Shown: positions 55,719 to 64,000 of the stretch, in pieces
Layout of the letters: the number at the start of each line of letters is the position of its first letter
Position numbering within the stretch: position 1 is the stretch's first letter
NCBI GenBank assembly: GCA_016713765.1
Contig: JADJON010000001.1
Span: 62,001-126,000 of the forward strand
Source: Bacteroidota bacterium
GTDB taxonomy: Bacteria > Bacteroidota > Bacteroidia > AKYH767-A > 2013-40CM-41-45
DNA length: 64,000 nt
Direction: 5' to 3'
Translations under genes and position numbers: made by a program
Notes under the pieces: generated by a model
What the model was told of the DNA's origin: nothing
The model's input: only the letters and a program-made list of their open reading frames with translations
The model's database searches: none

Positions 55719-56411
55719 TTACAGCAGGGTTGCTCCTACCATATTTCCACGCATTCGCAGGTAAACCTGCACGAGCGTTTCGACGTCCTTCCGGCAATAG
55801 CGTACTATTCGTGGAAGGTCCTGCTCCACCCAATAGGTCTCACCGACCATGCTGCCGTCCAGATCGTCCTTCGGACAGGGCAGGTTAAACAATTGAGCCA
55901 GCAGGGTAAGCGAAGTAAACGCTTTGTAATCGCCGAATTTCCAAAGCTCCATGGTATCCAGGTGCTGAACCTCCCAGGGTTTTCGACCTGCCGTATCAAG
56001 GGCATCGGGTAGTGGCAATCCATTTACCAGCATCCTTCTGGCAATGAAGGGAAAGTCGAACTCTTTCCCGTTGTGCGCGCACAACCACTTTCGTCCGCTT
56101 CGAAACGCGGTGTGCAGAAACAATCCGAAACTTCTTAAGAGTTTCGCCTCATCGGGGTCGTCGAATACTTCGTACTGGATGGCACCGAAACGATCCGGTA
56201 TGGCCACCACGATGCAGATTACTTTCCCAAATTCGGCGTAGATGCCTGCCTTGCGATAGCTCTCCTCCGGAGGTTCCGGATCGCGAAAGCCGACCGACTT
56301 TCGCCTCCATAACTGCTGCCAGGCTTCCGGCATCGACTCGAAGGAAGGATAAACAGCCGCCGTCTCAATATCCAGAAACGCGATCTCATGCAGGGGAATA
56401 GTGCGTTGCAT
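55719..56411 (-). CDS. 3'-5' exonuclease of the DEDD/RNase H-like family (PolB-like proofreading domain)
   Basis: 230 residues. Exo I is FLDIETAAVYP, Exo II is the segment WLCAHNGKEFDFPFIARRML with N and D, and Exo III is RIVRYCRKDVETLVQVYLRM (Y-x3-D). GKVICIVVAIPD is the strand between Exo I and II. The four acidic residues for two metal ions are present. Stand-alone proteins of this family are common in Bacteroidota and are thought to act in DNA repair. It is adjacent to the AlkA-like gene. Confidence 0.88.
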   Translation of the reverse strand: MQRTIPLHEIAFLDIETAAVYPSFESMPEAWQQLWRRKSVGFRDPEPPEESYRKAGIYAEFGKVICIVVAIPDRFGAIQYEVFDDPDEAKLLRSFGLFLHTAFRSGRKWLCAHNGKEFDFPFIARRMLVNGLPLPDALDTAGRKPWEVQHLDTMELWKFGDYKAFTSLTLLAQLFNLPCPKDDLDGSMVGETYWVEQDLPRIVRYCRKDVETLVQVYLRMRGNMVGATLL

Positions 56412-56556
56412 GCCACAAGACTACGCGGATGCGCGGTCGCTGGCAACCAATCTATGCAGTTTCTTTTAGGAGGGGCGAGAGACGAGCGACGAAAAAAATG
56501 ACGCGTATATAAGAAAAGGGATATTCCCAGGACGCGATGGTTTGTATAAACCCTTG

Positions 56557-58161
56557 CTATTGCTTTACCATGCGTAAGGTTGCCAGGCGATTCCCGGATG
56601 TTAGTTGTATCAGATAAACTCCGCTTGGAATGTGGCTGCAGTCGAGCGTTTCTGAGATAGCTAGCCGTCCGCTCTGAGCCTTGACCAGTCGTCCGGTGGC
56701 ATCGAAGATTTGAATGCTTCCTTCGCCCGGTTCACGTTCAAATCGAACAACGGCGCGGTCGGTCACCGGATTACTCAAATAACAGCTCAACGTTTCCGGC
56801 ATCTTCGGTAATGCAGTAGCAATCGTGGTGGTATCTTCGAGGTAAGCGAAAAATGCGGAGTAGTCGGCAGACGCATTATATGTCTGTCCGTCGATGCGAC
56901 AGGTTTCGCGCATCTGACCGGCAAGGACCCAGCGTCCGTTTTGTTGCTTCCGAATGTGTCCGCTGACGGACGCCGCCTCTACGCCGCCGGCGACCGGCTC
57001 CGCCAAAGGCCGGTACCACAGCAGGTTTCCGGACGCGTCCCACTTGGCCAACACACAAGTTCCTTCGTAACCCGCCCATGTCTGGACGAATACGGTATCG
57101 CTACCGAACACCGGATGCCTGACGGTATTGATCGTCGCGATGCGTTCGTTGGATGAATTGAAAACCATTTCTCCGTTCACGCCTTCCGGTGTTGCCGTTC
57201 CAACCAAGGGAACGACTTCGCAATGATCCACATGGAGGGTTTGATCCATCCGTAGGAAACCGACCCGCAATCCGGACCCGCAGACCGGCGTTCCGTCGAT
57301 ATCCACATCATTGCCGAACATGCCGGAGATCCAGACACGACCCGTCGCATCGATTGCCAGGTCATGAATCAGGTCCATGCCGGTTCCGAGCAGATGACGC
57401 GCGTCGATAAAGTCTCCCAGGCTTGTGAAACGCGCCACGAACAGATCAGCATCGGAGACCGTACCGGTATAATAAGTGGTTCCGCCGATCAGTAACGAAT
57501 CCTGAAACATGCCCAACAACCAAAGCGTGTCGTTCACGACCCTGATCCTGGAATCACTCAGCGCAATGGGCACATTCCACAACTGCGTTGATCCGGTATG
57601 CAAGGAGCGGATGCCGGATCCGTCGCTCGCAACGATGTTGCCGTTCGGTCGGATATCCAGCGAGTGGCCGTCGTCCGGCAACGGAAACGCCCATACAAAA
57701 GTGCCGTTCGACAAGGTGTTCAAGATATAGCCACCGTTGCAACACGGATACGGAAAAGCCAAGGACACGCCGTTCACAAACATGCGGTTGCTTTGCGGAA
57801 TGAATTTACCGATGGAAAAAACGTTCAGGTTATCGAATCGAATCTCCTGCACATTCTCCTGGGCATTGTTATTCCCCGAAACGGTCATCCACTGAAGAAA
57901 CCCCGTAGAATCCGCCTTGCAGGTCAATCCGTCTTCATACCAATATCCGTCAAAACTCAGGTTCCCAAATGGATCCGTACCGGTCGTGTTTCTTGGGCGC
58001 ACATAACCCGAGAAGAGCAGGTTGCCCTGGTCATCGAAATCATAATCGCTGAAGCGCGAGAGGGTGCTGTCGTAGACATATACATCACCGATCTGTTGCC
58101 CGTGGACCGCCGATGAGAAACTCATCAGCATGAAGACGAATAAAAAGCAAAGAAGGCGCAT
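56557..58161 (-). CDS. Secreted protein with T9SS C-terminal sorting domain
   Basis: 534 residues from the ATG at 58161 (MRLLCFLFVFMLMSFSSAVH, signal peptide); the 28 codons upstream are not likely translated. The body is a repetitive beta protein of the SBBP/beta-propeller type (LFSGYVRPRNTTGT, FVWAFPLPDDGHSLDIRPNG, DADLFVARFTSLGDFIDARH, GTCVLAKWDASGNLLWYRPL). The end is a type A sorting domain: SCYLSNPVTDRAVVRFEREP, IQIFDATGRLVKAQSG, IPSGVYLIQLTSGNRLATLR. Surface or secreted; function unknown. The interval 56412-56556 has GGGGCGAGAGACGAGCGACG words near 56470. Confidence 0.85.
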   Translation of the reverse strand: MRLLCFLFVFMLMSFSSAVHGQQIGDVYVYDSTLSRFSDYDFDDQGNLLFSGYVRPRNTTGTDPFGNLSFDGYWYEDGLTCKADSTGFLQWMTVSGNNNAQENVQEIRFDNLNVFSIGKFIPQSNRMFVNGVSLAFPYPCCNGGYILNTLSNGTFVWAFPLPDDGHSLDIRPNGNIVASDGSGIRSLHTGSTQLWNVPIALSDSRIRVVNDTLWLLGMFQDSLLIGGTTYYTGTVSDADLFVARFTSLGDFIDARHLLGTGMDLIHDLAIDATGRVWISGMFGNDVDIDGTPVCGSGLRVGFLRMDQTLHVDHCEVVPLVGTATPEGVNGEMVFNSSNERIATINTVRHPVFGSDTVFVQTWAGYEGTCVLAKWDASGNLLWYRPLAEPVAGGVEAASVSGHIRKQQNGRWVLAGQMRETCRIDGQTYNASADYSAFFAYLEDTTTIATALPKMPETLSCYLSNPVTDRAVVRFEREPGEGSIQIFDATGRLVKAQSGRLAISETLDCSHIPSGVYLIQLTSGNRLATLRMVKQ

Positions 58162-58397
58162 GATGATCGTTTTCGCCAAGGAAGGGAAAAATATGACTGG
58201 GCAGCATGCCGAACCGGACTTTTTCCGGCACTGCCCTTCAGGCAAAGGTGAATGGAACTATTCCGAAGGCGAACTGGTGCCAGGGAGAGGTATTGGAGCT
58301 TCGCTTAGGGTTCAGGATTAAAATATCATCCGACTTAATGCCCAAAATCAAGGACGATCTACCAATCACTAATCTCCAATAACCAATCACCACCCCC
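58162..58397. other. Gene-free interval with short repeat words
   Basis: Only period-seven words near the end are recognisable: CCAATCACTAATCTCC and AATAACCAATCACC at 58362-58390. They abut the stop of the next gene. Confidence 0.4.
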
Positions 58398-58805
58398 TCA
58401 CCTCAACATCACTCCACGCTTATTCAGCACCGGGATGTTGGTGAAATTTTCTTCCTTGATCGACTCCGGTAAAAAGATGTACTTCTTGTCGTACATATCG
58501 GAACCCATGTAGAAACTGACCCAATACTCGTTACTCAATCCGAACAGGTTGTCCATGATCATCTCGATGCGCGCGTAATCCTGCGGATCCACATTCCCGA
58601 TAAGGTGGCGAAGGATGGATGTTTTCACTTCTTTCCCGTCGAGTTCACCATACCCTTTCGAGCTCACCAATACTCCGCGGATCACTTCATCGTTCAGGTT
58701 GACGAGGTACACATGCCATTCCATGGTACCGGATTCTTCGTTCGGCTCCTTCACAGCAGCAAGGACGATATTCTTGACTTCAGGCCGGTGAATGTCTTTC
58801 AGCAT
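58398..58805 (-). CDS. Conserved hypothetical protein
   Basis: 135 residues without signal peptide or membrane helix. MLKDIHRPEVKNIVLAAVKE and MEWHVYLVNLNDEVIRGVLV form beta strands; EVKTSILRHLIGNVDP, YARIEMIMDNLFGLSNEYWV and YDKKYIFLPESIKEENFTNI follow. The IFLPESI end suggests a soluble alpha/beta protein. I do not recognise a family, but the clean frame and the compact layout support a real gene. Confidence 0.65.
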   Translation of the reverse strand: MLKDIHRPEVKNIVLAAVKEPNEESGTMEWHVYLVNLNDEVIRGVLVSSKGYGELDGKEVKTSILRHLIGNVDPQDYARIEMIMDNLFGLSNEYWVSFYMGSDMYDKKYIFLPESIKEENFTNIPVLNKRGVMLR

Positions 58806-58829
58806 AGGAGGCGTAAAGGTACGGAAAAG

Positions 58830-59010
58830 TTGGGGTGGGGTGGATTGGATACTGGAGGTTGGTTATTCGTGATTTGATATCGGTGATTGGTGGTGGGTTG
58901 GGTTGAAAGATCATTCCAAAACATACACGCAATAAACTGGAAACGCGGAACTCGAAACCCGCCTGCCTGCCGCAGCTTTAGCATAGGCAGGGAACCCGGA
59001 ACCATATCGT
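58830..59010. repeat. Period-seven words and a hairpin copy
   Basis: GGTTGGTTATTCGTGATTTG and GGTGATTGGTGGTGGG words (58857-58905), CTCGAAACCCGCCTG and the hairpin CTGCCTGCCGCAGC..AGGCAG at 58963-58990, followed by GGAACCCGGAACC. This is the only hairpin copy outside 10-15 kb. Confidence 0.65.
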
Positions 59011-59023
59011 CACACCTCCCTCC

Positions 59024-60181
59024 TTACCGGACCATCTCGACAGCTCCCCGCACGTAGGCCTTGAAGTCGCTGTAATGCTGGTCTTCCTCTTTGGTGCCGC
59101 GTTCAATGCCGAGCCGCACCACGACGAGTTGCAGATCCGGGATCACGATGATGTATTGACCAAGGATTCCTCTTGCATACACGACCCGATGACCGTCCAC
59201 GGTTGCAAGCCACCAGTGATAACCATAATAATCAGTGACCGCTCCCCGCTCATCCGGCAAGCCGATGGGCGTGGTCATTTGTCGGATATAATCTTTCGAC
59301 ACTATTTGCCTCCCTTGAGACATTCCACTGTCAAGCACCAACTGTCCGATCCGGGCAAAATCGCGGGCATTGGAATAGAAACAACAATACGCCTTTTCAA
59401 TTCCGTCGGCGTGATCGAGCGACCAGAACGCGGGAGCGGTTGCCCCCAGCGGCTTCCACAGTTTTTTCGCAGCGTAATCAGACAAACGTTCGCCCGTGGC
59501 TCGTTCAAGGATCATTCCCAACAACAACGTGTTGCCGCTCATGTACCGGAACACGGAACCGGGCTCCTCGATCACCTTGAGCTTATTCGTCAGTGCCGGT
59601 AAGTCGGTTCCATAATACGCCTCGGTAGTATAGGAGAAGAGCGAAGCATACGATTCATCCCAGTTCAGGCCGGAGCTCATCATCAACAACTCCCGGATGC
59701 TGCAGGTGTTCCCCGCTTCCGTATTGAAATGCGGCAGATAGCGCCCGATCGGCTGGTCGAGTTCCAGGAGGTGTTCATCAGCCGCGATCCCCACGAGCAA
59801 CCCGACAATGCTCTTTGCAACGGAAAAAGAATTGCTGGGCGATACCGTATCGTAGCGGTCCCAGTATTGTTCGTACAACAGGCTGTCGTTGCGAACTACC
59901 AGGTAGGCAACGCTTTTGTTCTTCTCCAACTCCCCGCTGAGCGGTGCGGAGGGCCGGCGGTCCTGATAGTCGGATGCATAGGGCCAACGAACGGGTGCCG
60001 GATCGTCGATGATGCGGGTGGAAAACAGCTCCAGATCATCGATACCCGGATAGGTATAGACCAGTGTTTTGAAAACGTAGCTGTAACCGGTAATCATCAG
60101 GGCCACCGAGCCACTGAGGAGAAACAAGAAGATCAGCCCGAGTGTTCGAAACAGGATCCGACGGAAGCGTGCGTTAGCCAT
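59024..60181 (-). CDS. Serine hydrolase, beta-lactamase class C family, membrane-anchored
   Basis: 385 residues. One N-terminal membrane helix (TLGLIFLFLLSGSVALMITG) is followed by the fold's motifs: SxxK as SVAK in NSFSVAKSIVGLL, YxN-like YMSGNTLLLGMI and the third-box region VVYARGILGQYIIVIPDLQ. DDPAPVRWPYASDY near the N-terminus precedes the domain. The GILGQY box is as in the 6-aminohexanoate-dimer hydrolase (NylB)-like esterases of this family. It is probably a periplasmic esterase or amidase of unknown substrate. It resembles, but is not close to, the gene at 23188-24312. Confidence 0.83.
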   Translation of the reverse strand: MANARFRRILFRTLGLIFLFLLSGSVALMITGYSYVFKTLVYTYPGIDDLELFSTRIIDDPAPVRWPYASDYQDRRPSAPLSGELEKNKSVAYLVVRNDSLLYEQYWDRYDTVSPSNSFSVAKSIVGLLVGIAADEHLLELDQPIGRYLPHFNTEAGNTCSIRELLMMSSGLNWDESYASLFSYTTEAYYGTDLPALTNKLKVIEEPGSVFRYMSGNTLLLGMILERATGERLSDYAAKKLWKPLGATAPAFWSLDHADGIEKAYCCFYSNARDFARIGQLVLDSGMSQGRQIVSKDYIRQMTTPIGLPDERGAVTDYYGYHWWLATVDGHRVVYARGILGQYIIVIPDLQLVVVRLGIERGTKEEDQHYSDFKAYVRGAVEMVR

Positions 60182-60234
60182 GCTCTCAAGTTAGGCATCG
60201 CACTGCCGTGTCAGTAATCGTCCGGAAGAGTTTT

Positions 60235-60453
60235 TCAGCCTTCCGTTGTTGGCTTCAGACTGCGTAACGCATCGATCGTCGCCTGCCCGATATCACAGGG
60301 GGCCTTCGGTTCAAAATTCTTCGTCTTGGAAATGATCGCATCCATCCAGGTATCGAACTCTGCAGGCGAAATATCCCGCCCACGATCCGGATGGTCATCG
60401 TCGGGTAACTGGCGTTCATCCAATTGGCGCAACTCTACAATGGATCTGTTCAT
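60235..60453 (-). CDS. Small hypothetical protein
   Basis: 72 residues from the ATG at 60453 (MNRSIVELRQLDERQLPDDD), acidic and helical, with EFDTWMDAIISKTKNFEPKA. No family was recognised. It lies in the same direction as the neighbouring genes, 53 bp from the serine hydrolase and 55 bp behind lipB. Confidence 0.55.
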   Translation of the reverse strand: MNRSIVELRQLDERQLPDDDHPDRGRDISPAEFDTWMDAIISKTKNFEPKAPCDIGQATIDALRSLKPTTEG

Positions 60454-60508
60454 GTTTTTTGAAGGTACGAAAAATTTGTCGGAATTCCAAATGCGAGAAT
60501 AGGGCAAT

Positions 60509-61225
60509 TCACCCCAGCTCCGCCGGTTCCAACTGCATACCGAAAAGCGCGGCCAGCTCGTGTTTCAATCTGTGACTCACTTCTGACATATCGATTGCCC
60601 GGCCCAATTCCCGTTGCAGCGAGGTCACATCCTTGTCTTTGATTCCGCAGGGTACGATGTGTTCGAAATAGGAAAGGTCCGTATTGACATTGAACGCGAA
60701 ACCGTGCATGGTAACCCAGCGGGAGCAACGCACACCCATCGCGCAGATCTTACGGGCCTTCGCATCATCTTCCGGGTCGATCCAGACACCTGTATAGCCG
60801 GGATAACGACCAGCTTTCACACCATAGGAACCGAGCACGCGGATGATGGCCTCCTCCAAATACCGGAGGTAGCGGTGTATATCGGTGAAAAAATCGTCGA
60901 GGTCGAGGATCGGGTAGCCTACCAGCTGCCCGGGACCGTGATACGTGATATCGCCGCCCCGGTTATTCTTAATGAAAATCGCTCCAATTTCCTTTAACGT
61001 TTGTTCATCCGCCAATAAATGACCGGCATCCCCGCTTCTACCCAGGGTGAATACGTGGGGGTGCTCGCAGAAAAGGAGATAATGCTGGAGTGGCTCCTGT
61101 TCTTCCTGCCGAAGATTTCGGTTCCGAAGTTTGCGATCTACCAATTCCTGGAACAGCCGCTCCTGTAAATCCCAGGCCTCCTGGTATCCGAAACGCCCCA
61201 ACTCGCTGAACAATACTCGCGGCAT
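60509..61225 (-). CDS. lipB: Octanoyl-[acyl-carrier-protein]:protein octanoyltransferase
   Basis: 238 residues. The family motif RGGDITYHGPGQLVGYPIL is complete. The catalytic cysteine lies in FEHIVPCGIKDKDVTSL and the catalytic lysine in DAKARKICAMGVRCSRW. LLFCEHPHVFTLGRSGDAGH opens the active-site region. LipB moves octanoate from ACP to the lipoyl domains of pyruvate and 2-oxoglutarate dehydrogenases, the first step in lipoate synthesis; lipA is not in the window. Clean frame and normal length. Confidence 0.94.
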   Translation of the reverse strand: MPRVLFSELGRFGYQEAWDLQERLFQELVDRKLRNRNLRQEEQEPLQHYLLFCEHPHVFTLGRSGDAGHLLADEQTLKEIGAIFIKNNRGGDITYHGPGQLVGYPILDLDDFFTDIHRYLRYLEEAIIRVLGSYGVKAGRYPGYTGVWIDPEDDAKARKICAMGVRCSRWVTMHGFAFNVNTDLSYFEHIVPCGIKDKDVTSLQRELGRAIDMSEVSHRLKHELAALFGMQLEPAELG

Positions 61226-61408
61226 CGCGCAAAGTTAAACGTTTCGAGTCTTCCTCCTCCTTTACTCCAGGCCGAAGCGATTCTTCGAATTTCAAACTTT
61301 AACAAATCCGATTCGAAAGCCTTTCAATCTCCGATAACATTTCTCTTTCCCTTCTCCTCTGGAATCAATCGATCCGCCTACAAATGCAAGTCTCCGCTTC
61401 CGATTCCC

Positions 61409-61416
61409 TACTTTTG
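61409..61416 (+). promoter_or_regulatory. -7 promoter element of the outer-membrane receptor gene
   Basis: TACTTTTG, a full match to TAnnTTTG, lies 49 bases before the ATG at 61466. Confidence 0.5.
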
Positions 61417-61465
61417 CACGATCGCGATTTGACCTAACCGTTTGCTTCGCGACATCATACGAACT

Positions 61466-64000
61466 ATGCGTACCCCCCTCTGTCTGCTCCTGCTGTTCCT
61501 GCTTTCACCACTTTTCCTTTCAGCCCAATCTCATTCCGTCAGCGGCAAGCTGACCGGATCCGATGGCAGCGCGTTGATTGGCGCCTCCGTCATTCTGCAA
61601 CGACTTCCCGACTCCTCCTTCGTAGCAGGAACGGTTACGGATGCAACAGGCAATTTCTCGCTCCTGGCACCCCGGCCTGGAGACTATGTTATCAAACTCG
61701 CGTTTGTCGGCTTCGAAGATCTTTTCATTCGACGAAACATCACTTCGAACATCGAATTAGGGACCCTGAAGCTGCGCGACAAGGCCACGGTCTTATCAAC
61801 TGTCAATATTGTAGAACTCACGCCTCCCGCGCTCCAGAAAGGCGACACCACCGAATACAACAGTAAAGCGTTCAAGACACAGCCCGATGCCAATGCCGAG
61901 GACCTGGTAACAAAAATGCCGGGCATCCAGCAAGGAACCGACGGCAAGGTGCAGGCGCAGGGCGAAAACGTGCAACGCGTGTTGGTCGATGGCAAGCCAT
62001 TCTTTGGCGACGATCCCAATGCCGTGCTGAAGAATCTGCCGGCGGAAGTCATTGACCGCATTCAGGTCTTCGATCAACGCAGTGATCAGAGTCAGTTCAC
62101 CGGATTTGACGACGGCAACAGCTTAAAGACGCTCAACATCATTACGAAGCCGCAGTTCCGCGACGGTGTTTTCGGACGCGCATTCGCCGGGGCAGGAACC
62201 GAAGACCGCTGGAAAGGCGGCGCTACCGTCAACCTCTTCAACAAGAATCGTCGCCTCACTTTCCTGCTAAACGGTAATAACATCAACGAGCAAAACTTCT
62301 CTACCGAGGATCTACTGGGTGTGATGAGCGGTAGCAGTAACAATAACCGGCCGCAAGGTATGCGCGGGGGTTTCGGTGGACGTGGAGGCGGGCGCGGTCG
62401 CGGAGGTGACAACTTCTATAACCCGGCCGACAATTTCCTCGTCGATCAGCGAAACGGCATCAGCACCACACAATCGTTCGGTGTGAACTATGCCAATAAA
62501 TGGAAAACAGTCGATGCCAGTTTCAGCTACTTCTTCAACCGGAGTGAAAACGAAGCGGTTTCAGATCTCTATCGAACCTACATCACGGCGGAGAACAGTG
62601 ACCTGGCCTACACGGAGACCTCGAACACCAATTCGATCAACCTGAACCATCGCTTCAGTTCGCGCGTGGAATGGAAACTCGACTCCCTCAATTCATTCAT
62701 CATCCAGCCGAAGTTCTCTCTTCAGCATAATGAGGGGGACCGGGTCTTGCTCGGAAGCAACATTTCCGGTTCATCGATTACCGGTTTCACCGACACGCAG
62801 AATGGCTCTGATCTGGACGGGATCAACACCAGCGTTTCGCTCCTCTGGCGCCACAGTTTCCAAAAACGTGGTCGCTCGCTAAGCCTTTCCATGACGCCAG
62901 GCTTTAACAATCAAAAGGGGAATAACTATCTGCTCTCCTTACTCGACAGCTACAACGATACGCTCGCGGCAGACAAAACCGATCAGGTCGGAAGAATCGA
63001 CAAGCAAGGTCTTACCCTGAACACACAAGTGAACTATACTGAACCACTGAGCGAACGCAGCCAACTTCAAGTCAGCTATGGCGGAAATTACCAACGGAAC
63101 ACCTCCGACAAAGCGACGTTCAACTATGTGGCGGCCACACGCGACTACATCGACAAAGACTCGAGCCTTTCCAACAACTTCCGAACGGAGTATGTTTCGC
63201 ATCAGGGCGGACTGACCTATCGATACAACAAACAAAAGTGGAACCTGGGTATCGGCGCCAACTATCAGCAGGCATCGCTTGACAACACGTTCATTGATCC
63301 CGAGCGAGAACCGGTTGCCCGCAACTTTTCCTCCGTTTTGCCGAACGCTTTCTTCCAGTACCGATTCAGTCAGCGTAAAAGCCTGCGGGCGAATTATCGC
63401 TCGAACAATAACGCCCCGACAGCCGACCAATTACAATCCGTCATCAACAACAGCAATCCCCTGCAACTCACTTCCGGCAACCCGGACTTGTCGCAGGACT
63501 TTCAAAACAATCTCAGCATTCGCTATTCGGCGGTGAATACCGAGAAGAATTCGTCTTTCTTCGCCTTGCTTGCAGGCTCCTACACGTTCGATTATATCGG
63601 CAACAGCACCTTTGTCGCGTTTTCTGACACCGTTCTGAGCAGCACGGTCACACTTGCCAGCGGATCCCAGTACACTCGTCCGGTTAACCTTGACGGTTAC
63701 TACAACCTGCGTTCGTTCATGAATTACAGCTTTCCGGTGAAATTCCTGAAGTCCAACCTCAACCTGAACGCGTCTCTTAACTACAACCTGACACCGAGCC
63801 TGATCAACGAGTTGAAAAACGAAGCGGGCAGCGGCACCTACGGCGCCGGCGTGTTACTCAGCAGTAACATCAGCGAGAAAGTGGACTTCAGCATCGGCAC
63901 TAATTTTTCCTACAATTCCCTGCACAATACCCTACAGGCTTCTGCCGACAACGAATACTACTCACAAACCAGCAGGGCCAAAATCCAGGTGATGCCGTGG
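61466..64000 (+). CDS. TonB-dependent receptor-like outer-membrane beta-barrel protein (3' end beyond window)
   Basis: 845 codons are open to the window edge. A signal peptide (LCLLLLFLLSPLFLSAQ) is followed by a carboxypeptidase-regulatory-like domain (SVSGKLTGSDGSALIGASVI, LAFVGFEDLFIRRNI). A plug follows: DLVTKMPGIQQGTDGKVQAQ, GENVQRVLVDGKPFFGDDPN and LPAEVIDRIQVFDQRSDQSQ. The rest is a beta barrel (OMP_b-brl_3 type), without a SusC-like box. A glycine/arginine-rich loop near residue 292 (MRGGFGGRGGGRGRGG) lies early in the barrel. Such proteins take up unknown substrates or serve as surface proteins. Clean frame. Confidence 0.87.
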   Translation, partial: MRTPLCLLLLFLLSPLFLSAQSHSVSGKLTGSDGSALIGASVILQRLPDSSFVAGTVTDATGNFSLLAPRPGDYVIKLAFVGFEDLFIRRNITSNIELGTLKLRDKATVLSTVNIVELTPPALQKGDTTEYNSKAFKTQPDANAEDLVTKMPGIQQGTDGKVQAQGENVQRVLVDGKPFFGDDPNAVLKNLPAEVIDRIQVFDQRSDQSQFTGFDDGNSLKTLNIITKPQFRDGVFGRAFAGAGTEDRWKGGATVNLFNKNRRLTFLLNGNNINEQNFSTEDLLGVMSGSSNNNRPQGMRGGFGGRGGGRGRGGDNFYNPADNFLVDQRNGISTTQSFGVNYANKWKTVDASFSYFFNRSENEAVSDLYRTYITAENSDLAYTETSNTNSINLNHRFSSRVEWKLDSLNSFIIQPKFSLQHNEGDRVLLGSNISGSSITGFTDTQNGSDLDGINTSVSLLWRHSFQKRGRSLSLSMTPGFNNQKGNNYLLSLLDSYNDTLAADKTDQVGRIDKQGLTLNTQVNYTEPLSERSQLQVSYGGNYQRNTSDKATFNYVAATRDYIDKDSSLSNNFRTEYVSHQGGLTYRYNKQKWNLGIGANYQQASLDNTFIDPEREPVARNFSSVLPNAFFQYRFSQRKSLRANYRSNNNAPTADQLQSVINNSNPLQLTSGNPDLSQDFQNNLSIRYSAVNTEKNSSFFALLAGSYTFDYIGNSTFVAFSDTVLSSTVTLASGSQYTRPVNLDGYYNLRSFMNYSFPVKFLKSNLNLNASLNYNLTPSLINELKNEAGSGTYGAGVLLSSNISEKVDFSIGTNFSYNSLHNTLQASADNEYYSQTSRAKIQVMPW

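Noticed and set aside
1..64000. tRNA, rRNA, riboswitch or prophage
   Set aside because: Spacers were read for cloverleaf, rRNA-like and phage-like signals and none was convincing; a covariance-model scan would be decisive.

Overview
The window is chromosomal DNA of a moderately GC-rich member of the Bacteroidota. The evidence is several large secreted proteins with type IX secretion C-terminal tails, the gliding-motility lipoprotein GldH, an outer-membrane beta-barrel receptor of the OMP_b-brl_3 type, promoters with the phylum-specific TTG-N19/21-TAnnTTTG shape (often the variant TACCTTCG), and the order holB, PSP1/ricT, gldH, PBP1A. No rRNA, tRNA, CRISPR array or prophage was seen.

Layout. 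1-3.2 kb: DUF1800 gene (cut by the window edge), a 340-bp tandem array of REP-like inverted motifs, and a RAYT/IS200-type transposase beside it. 3.2-19.2 kb: housekeeping genes (MsbA-type exporter, rbfA, LolC/E-type permease, pheS, cyclophilin, vWA protein, djlA-like, cvpA, pgk) separated by repeat-filled spacers. These spacers hold period-7 tandem repeats, a conserved 28-nt hairpin, and a composite repeat with TACGGGG palindromes; three copies of the composite repeat on each side flank the pheS block in inverted orientation. Many genes here carry single-base indels, mostly in homopolymers, which looks like uneven sequence quality rather than decay. 19.2-22.2 kb: an AT-rich graveyard of RHS C-terminal tails alternating with small membrane proteins (putative toxin/immunity cassettes). 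22.2-31.5 kb: methyltransferases, two regulators, small enzymes, holB and two T9SS cargo genes. 31.6-41.8 kb: PSP1-gldH, two M16 peptidases, ferritin, PBP1A and a succinyl-CoA:3-ketoacid CoA-transferase pair. 41.8-54.9 kb: an envelope glycan set (MBOAT acyltransferase with an AlgX-like partner, three GT2 enzymes, a polytopic membrane protein, a STELLO-like protein), with an AT-rich UDG-like/BamE-like pair and a double ATPase of a peptide ABC transporter in between. 55-64 kb: DNA repair glycosylase, exonuclease, T9SS cargo, serine hydrolase, lipB and the partial receptor.

The most unusual signal is not a protein system. It is the intergenic repeat vocabulary: different seven-base words (CGAATAG, GTGAACA, GGCAGTA, GGGACGA, AAACCCG, GGTTGAA, TTAGTAA) all arrayed with the same period, with a consistent orientation relative to genes, and sometimes supplying the stop codon of the neighbouring gene.
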